DNA of 64,000 nt from Advenella sp048381675 (GTDB lineage Bacteria; Pseudomonadota; Gammaproteobacteria; Burkholderiales; Burkholderiaceae_B), in NCBI RefSeq assembly GCF_048381675.1, contig NZ_JBLWIS010000004.1, positions 1 through 64,000 of the forward strand, written 5' to 3'. The position numbers and the translations under genes are program-made. The stretch's first letter is position 1. Each line of letters opens with the position of its first letter. The notes beneath the pieces are model-generated. The model did not search any database, had not been told where the DNA came from, and saw only the letters and a list, made by a program, of their open reading frames with translations. This document shows positions 60,241 to 64,000 of this stretch, piece by piece.

Positions 60241-61026
60241 ATGAATACCAACACCACGCCCATTCTGGAAACCATTTACAACCAGGGGGTTGTGACCCTG
60301 CGCCTGAACCGTCCTGACCAGTTCAATGCACTTTCCGAAGCCATGCTGCAGGCTTTGCTGGATCAATTTGAAATACTCCAGCAAGACCACACCCTGCGTT
60401 GCGTGATTATTGAATCCACCGGCAAAGCCTTTTGCGCAGGGCATGACTTAAAGGAAATGCGCAGCCAGCCTGAATTGGCTTATTATCGTTACCTGTTTGC
60501 CAAATGTGGCCAGGTCATGCAGGGTATCCAGTCCCTGCCGGTGCCGGTCATTGCCAAAGTGCACGGTATTGCCACGGCAGCAGGATGTCAGCTGGTCGCT
60601 GCCTGCGATCTGGCCATCTGCACCCATTCGGCCCAATTCGCGGTATCAGGCATCAATGTCGGCCTTTTCTGCTCCACACCTGCCGTTGCCTTAAGCCGCA
60701 ACATTTCTTCCAAACGAGCCTTTGAAATGCTGGTCACCGCCCGTTTCATAGACGCCGCCACGGCACTGGATTGGGGACTGGTGAATGATGCCGTACCGGA
60801 AGCACAGCTTGATGAGCGGGTTGACGCATTGCTGGCTGATATTTTAAGCAAAAGCCCAACGGCTATTCGCTATGGAAAACGAATGTTCTATAAACAGAAA
60901 CAGATGGCGCTTGCCGATGCCTATGATTATGCGGCCGATGTCATGGCGCGCAACATGATGGAAGAAGACGCGATGGAAGGGATTGATGCGTTTCTGGAAA
61001 AACGGGTGGCGATCTGGAAAAGCTAA
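60241..61026 (+). CDS. Crotonase (enoyl-CoA hydratase/isomerase) superfamily protein lacking both canonical catalytic Glu
   Basis: A 261-residue crotonase: TLRLNRPDQFNALSEAML, oxyanion-hole segments AFCAGHDLKEM and GIATAAGCQLVAACD, and C-terminal YKQKQMALADAYDYA. The two Glu used by hydratases are replaced: Gln117 (in AGCQL instead of GCEL) and Gly137 (in VSGI instead of PEI). Therefore it is probably not a standard enoyl-CoA hydratase; it may be an ECHDC3-like or other acyl-CoA processing member. It is preceded by GAGGAGG at good spacing. Monocistronic. Confidence 0.87.
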   Translation: MNTNTTPILETIYNQGVVTLRLNRPDQFNALSEAMLQALLDQFEILQQDHTLRCVIIESTGKAFCAGHDLKEMRSQPELAYYRYLFAKCGQVMQGIQSLPVPVIAKVHGIATAAGCQLVAACDLAICTHSAQFAVSGINVGLFCSTPAVALSRNISSKRAFEMLVTARFIDAATALDWGLVNDAVPEAQLDERVDALLADILSKSPTAIRYGKRMFYKQKQMALADAYDYAADVMARNMMEEDAMEGIDAFLEKRVAIWKS

Positions 61027-61039
61027 GTTTACTAAAGCA

Positions 61040-61082
61040 CAGGATGGAATCCCGTTCTTGCTCGAAACTGGATTCCATCCTG
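61040..61082. repeat. Perfect 13-bp inverted repeat after the crotonase gene
   Basis: CAGGATGGAATCC (61040-61052) and GGATTCCATCCTG (61070-61082) around a 17-base loop, with no T-run on either side. Too long and exact for chance; not a classical terminator. Confidence 0.8.
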
Positions 61083-61239
61083 AGCAAATAACCCGCTGAT
61101 ACGGATATCATTGCGGCCAGCCTTGAATTAAATTTTTATAAAGTTCAAAGGGTTTCAAATTATCATAAATATAATCAATTAAATTAATTTGATGCAAATC
61201 AGTTATTTGATTTTTCCCACTTGACTTTTTAAGAGCAGG

Positions 61240-61295
61240 CTATCTCTAAATGAGATGGCTACGATACCAGAATTGATCTATCTCAAACCTATCTC
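61240..61295 (+). promoter_or_regulatory. CTATCTC repeats upstream of the monooxygenase gene
   Basis: CTATCTC at 61240-61246, 61278-61284 and 61289-61295 (the last two start 11 bp apart), plus a near-match on the other strand at 61253-61259. Candidate activator or repressor site. Confidence 0.4.
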
Positions 61296-61365
61296 CAGGT
61301 GCTTTAATTTCAACCAATGAAAGAAGCATTTTTTATCTAAAAAACATATATAGGATTTTGAGAAC

Positions 61366-62592
61366 ATGCCAATCAGTCAAATTAACAATTATTTAAGAGG
61401 AGACTTCAGCGACTCGGAATATGTCCAAAAAGCCCGAGCGTTGCTGCCTACCCTGAAAAAACGCTCCGCAGCACAATGGGATTGCCCAAAAATATTTGAC
61501 GAAACAATTGCCGATCTTCAAGAAGCCGGTTTTTTTCAAATGCTACAACCCAAGCGCTGGCACGGTGGAGAAACCACACCCATTGAATCTTTTGAGGTTA
61601 CCTCAATCCTTGCAGAAGCGGACCCATCTGTTGCCTGGGTACTGGGTGTCGTTGGCATCCATCATTATCACCTGGCATTTTTTGATCCAAAAGCACAGGA
61701 AGAAGTTTGGGGAGATAACCCCAAAACGCTAATTAGCTCTCCCTATGCACCCGGTAAGGCTAAAAGAGTCGACGGCGGATATGTATTAAGTGGTAAATGG
61801 AGTTTTTCAAGTGGAAGCGATCATTGCGCTTGGACATTTCTGGGCGGGAATATTGATGGCGAAGAAAATACGGGTAAAACAAAACAATCGGGTATGGCGC
61901 AATACTGTTTTCTGTTACCTCGCAGTGATTACGAAATCATTCCAAATTGGGATGTACACGGTTTACGCGCTACAGGCAGTAACGATATTATTGTCAAGGA
62001 TGCCTTCATCCCCGAACATCGGGCCTTACGCTGGGAGTCTGTCCTAACCAACGAAGCTCCCGGTTTGAAAATGAATGATGGTTTGCTTTATAAAATTCCT
62101 TTTTTCCAGATTTTCTCAAGAGCAACACAAGCCCCCAGTGCTTTAGGTGCATTAAAAGGTCTGGTACAAACATTTATTGACTTCAATTACCAGAAAGTCA
62201 GTCGTCATGGCGTAAATATCAGTGCAAATCAAGCCGCTGTATTGGCTGTTTCCCAAGCTTTGTCACACGCTGAAGAAATGAAAACCCAAGTTTACAAAAA
62301 CTACGCTCGCGTAATTGCCGAGGTTGAAAAAGGCCCTTCAATAAGCATGGACGAACGACGCCAGTTCCGTTTTCAAAGCTCACAAATTCCTCCACGTTGT
62401 GCGCAGTTGGCCGCTGAGCTTTTCAGACTCAGTGGAGGACATGCAATTTATAAACAATATGACTTTGGTCGAATTTATAACGACATAATGGCCATTCAAA
62501 GTCATCAATTAAATAATTATCAACATCATGCCAATGCATGGGCAGGCACTCTCTTGGGTGATGAAAAAATCGCCCAGAATTATTTTGCATAA
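61366..62592 (+). CDS. Acyl-CoA-dehydrogenase-fold flavin-dependent monooxygenase (HsaA/HpaB-C2-like)
   Basis: A 408-residue protein of the two-component flavin monooxygenase branch of the acyl-CoA dehydrogenase fold: LQEAGFFQMLQPKRWHGGE, ADPSVAWVLGVVGIHHYHL, GYVLSGKWSFSSGSDHCAW, DVHGLRATGSNDIIV and a C-terminal LSGGHAIYKQYDFGRIYNDI. Relatives hydroxylate phenols, steroids or sulfur heterocycles with reduced flavin from a separate reductase, which is not in the window. Followed by a Bug receptor gene and an unidentified gene. The region reads more AT-rich than the rest of the window. Confidence 0.83.
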   Translation: MPISQINNYLRGDFSDSEYVQKARALLPTLKKRSAAQWDCPKIFDETIADLQEAGFFQMLQPKRWHGGETTPIESFEVTSILAEADPSVAWVLGVVGIHHYHLAFFDPKAQEEVWGDNPKTLISSPYAPGKAKRVDGGYVLSGKWSFSSGSDHCAWTFLGGNIDGEENTGKTKQSGMAQYCFLLPRSDYEIIPNWDVHGLRATGSNDIIVKDAFIPEHRALRWESVLTNEAPGLKMNDGLLYKIPFFQIFSRATQAPSALGALKGLVQTFIDFNYQKVSRHGVNISANQAAVLAVSQALSHAEEMKTQVYKNYARVIAEVEKGPSISMDERRQFRFQSSQIPPRCAQLAAELFRLSGGHAIYKQYDFGRIYNDIMAIQSHQLNNYQHHANAWAGTLLGDEKIAQNYFA

Positions 62593-62632
62593 TTAAGTAA
62601 ATCATCAATACACAATTATTAAAGGAGACCTA

Positions 62633-63607
62633 ATGAATAAAATCATATTAACCGCGCTTTCACTGCTTGCAACTTCTTTTGTGCAAGCCAATGAGGCGGA
62701 CAGTTTTCCCAATCAGCCCATCAAAATAGTCGTTCCGTACGCAGCAGGCGGTGGTACCGACATTATGGCGCGGCAAGTCGGACGGACACTGAGTGAAATC
62801 ATTAAACAACCCGTTATTATTGATAATAAACCTGGCGCAGGAACCGCTATTGGTGCAACTGCAGTCGCAAACTCAACACCCAACGGATATACCTTGTTAT
62901 GGGGCGACAATGCGACTTACGCCACCAATACCGCGCTTTACAAAAAACTGTCTTATGACCCCGTAAACAGTCTAAAACCGGTAAGCACCATACTGACCGG
63001 TTCATTGGTCCTTTCAGTTAATAAGAATATTCCCGTCAATAATGTTAAGGAATTTATTGATTACGTAAAAGCAAATCCCCAAACCATGAGTTATGGAACA
63101 GCAGGTAACGGAACGCCTCATCACCTCATGATGGAGAGCCTGAAAATTGCCAATGACAATCTGAATATTGTACATATTCCCTATCAAGGGGAAGGGCCTG
63201 CCATGCAAGATCTTGTGGGTGGAGAATTGCAAGCCATGTTTTCAGGCGCCCGAATTGCCTCTGCACAAAGCAAAGACGGAAAAATCAAGATTTTGGGAGC
63301 TTCAGGCAAAGAACGCAATCAAATAGTACCGGAGATTCCCACTCTATCAGAATCCGGTCTTCCCGATTTTGTGTATGAGTATTGGCATGGTGTATCAGCT
63401 CCCGCTGGCACACCCGATGCCATTATTAATAAGCTGAATGACGCTTTCAAACAAACACTGGCAAATGAAGAATTAGTGCAATGGATTGCCACATCAAGTG
63501 GTGCCTACCTCAAAAGCAGTTCGCCTGAAGAAATGACCGACAAAATCAACCAAGACATCATCAAGTCCAAAGCGCTGGTTAAGGAAATCGGCTTGTCTTT
63601 AGATTGA
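62633..63607 (+). CDS. Bug/TctC-family periplasmic solute-binding receptor
   Basis: A 324-residue Bug protein: signal peptide (IILTALSLLATSFVQANEA), IKIVVPYAAGGGTDIMARQVG, VIIDNKPGAGTAIGATAVANS, TPNGYTLLWGDN, and LSESGLPDFVYEYWHGVSAP. It begins after an AAGGAGAC site, 41 bases after the monooxygenase stop. It probably brings in the substrate, likely an aromatic or other organic acid, for the monooxygenase pathway. Clearly diverged from the Bug protein at 650. Confidence 0.92.
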   Translation: MNKIILTALSLLATSFVQANEADSFPNQPIKIVVPYAAGGGTDIMARQVGRTLSEIIKQPVIIDNKPGAGTAIGATAVANSTPNGYTLLWGDNATYATNTALYKKLSYDPVNSLKPVSTILTGSLVLSVNKNIPVNNVKEFIDYVKANPQTMSYGTAGNGTPHHLMMESLKIANDNLNIVHIPYQGEGPAMQDLVGGELQAMFSGARIASAQSKDGKIKILGASGKERNQIVPEIPTLSESGLPDFVYEYWHGVSAPAGTPDAIINKLNDAFKQTLANEELVQWIATSSGAYLKSSSPEEMTDKINQDIIKSKALVKEIGLSLD

Positions 63608-63648
63608 GTAAATAAATTTAAACTGAATTATTATTGAGTGTAAGCACA

Positions 63649-64000
63649 ATGACCAAAACACGTCAGGCATATACAGGGCATTTTTACCGTGACCCCCATA
63701 CAACGATTGATTCCCATGACACCAAGAGCTGGATAACACGCGCAGCCAATTTTGTCGTCATGGCCAGTCATGCAAAAGAAAATGCCATTCTAACCAGAAC
63801 AGCAGAATACCAAAATGATGAGTACTTCATTCTGCTCCCTGAAGATACGGCAGCAGTTATCAGCAGCAATGGCAATGAAATAAAAAGTAATGGCGACTCA
63901 TTATTCATTGCCCCTCCGGGTGACAGCCAGATCAAAATGTTGAATGGCGGTTGGGTCTACCGAATTTTCAGCAAAAATGCCAAAGACTTAATTGAAATGG
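63649..64000 (+). CDS. Unidentified protein, N-terminal part (runs off window end)
   Basis: An ATG at 63649 opens a frame still open at base 64000 (117 codons). It starts MTKTRQAYTGHFYRDPHTT and continues through TRAANFVVMASHAKENAI, DEYFILLPEDTAAV and GDSLFIAPPGDSQIKM. The last two segments look like beta strands of a cupin-like barrel, but I do not recognise the family. Same direction as, and 41 bases after, the Bug gene, so part of the monooxygenase operon. Confidence 0.6.
   Translation, partial: MTKTRQAYTGHFYRDPHTTIDSHDTKSWITRAANFVVMASHAKENAILTRTAEYQNDEYFILLPEDTAAVISSNGNEIKSNGDSLFIAPPGDSQIKMLNGGWVYRIFSKNAKDLIEM

Larger units (their letters stand above)
61027..61365. promoter_or_regulatory. 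Intergenic region upstream of the monooxygenase cluster
   Basis: 340 bases without a gene. It contains a perfect 13-bp inverted repeat near the crotonase stop, an AT-rich stretch (61120-61225), a -35-like TTGACT (61221-61226) without a convincing -10, and three CTATCTC words, two of them 11 bp apart. Confidence 0.55.

Noticed and set aside
1..64000. CRISPR arrays, insertion sequences, prophage genes, rRNA genes
   Set aside because: No regularly spaced repeats, transposase, integrase, phage structural genes or rRNA-like sequence were seen.

Overview
The window reads as a chromosomal segment of a betaproteobacterium of the order Burkholderiales. The Alcaligenaceae-like gene content (Bug/TctC solute receptors, CaiB-type CoA transferases, MmgE/PrpD proteins, a CHASE2 sensor kinase) supports this. 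I cannot name the genus. Base composition is moderate, with AT-rich intergenic regions. I see no phage, plasmid, transposase or CRISPR sequence.

Layout. 1-1757: the 3' end of a TctA permease and a Bug receptor. 1770-6986 (minus): YaeQ, an aldose-epimerase-like protein, a hydroxypyruvate isomerase and two GlcD-type FAD oxidases. 7134-12136 (minus): an S10 operon that begins at rplC, with its own promoter and a hairpin-rich leader, and ends at rpsQ with a strong terminator. 12234-23584: an amino-acid uptake and catabolic block (OCD-family reductase/cyclodeaminase, XRE-cupin regulator, LivFGMHK importer, DAO-type oxidase; divergent ALDH7 dehydrogenase and aminotransferase). Its logic fits lysine/pipecolate to 2-oxoadipate. 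23578-27780: rmuC and metNIQ. 28053-33031 (minus): rpsL-rpsG-fusA-tuf-rpsJ followed by tRNA-Val and a terminator. rpsJ is therefore about 16 kb away from the rest of its usual operon.

33673-37866 (plus): a response regulator, a LysM/FecR secreted protein and a CHASE2 histidine kinase. 37829-44514: a complete-looking itaconate (C5-dicarboxylate) catabolic cluster around a divergent LysR gene. 44819-46243: a 1-Cys peroxiredoxin and a small C39-like protein. 46288-50056 (minus): a TauABCD-like sulfonate system. 50208-55055: thermonuclease, DUF1289, fumC, a DsbA-family protein, a DMT exporter and tag. 55099-58859: an arginine catabolic operon (ornithine cyclodeaminase, arginase, PACE exporter, NAD(P)HX epimerase) with a divergent Lrp regulator. 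58909-61026: a Kch-like potassium channel and a crotonase lacking both usual catalytic glutamates. 61366-64000: a more AT-rich set of flavin monooxygenase, Bug receptor and an unidentified gene cut by the window edge.

Most transport genes sit next to the catabolic enzymes they probably feed. The most unusual points are the split ribosomal operon with a catabolic block in the gap, the paired TTCTCATAAGAA palindromes in the divergent control region of that block, and the repeat-rich leaders near rpsL, the response regulator and the monooxygenase. Functions are assigned by reading motifs by eye; no database search was run.
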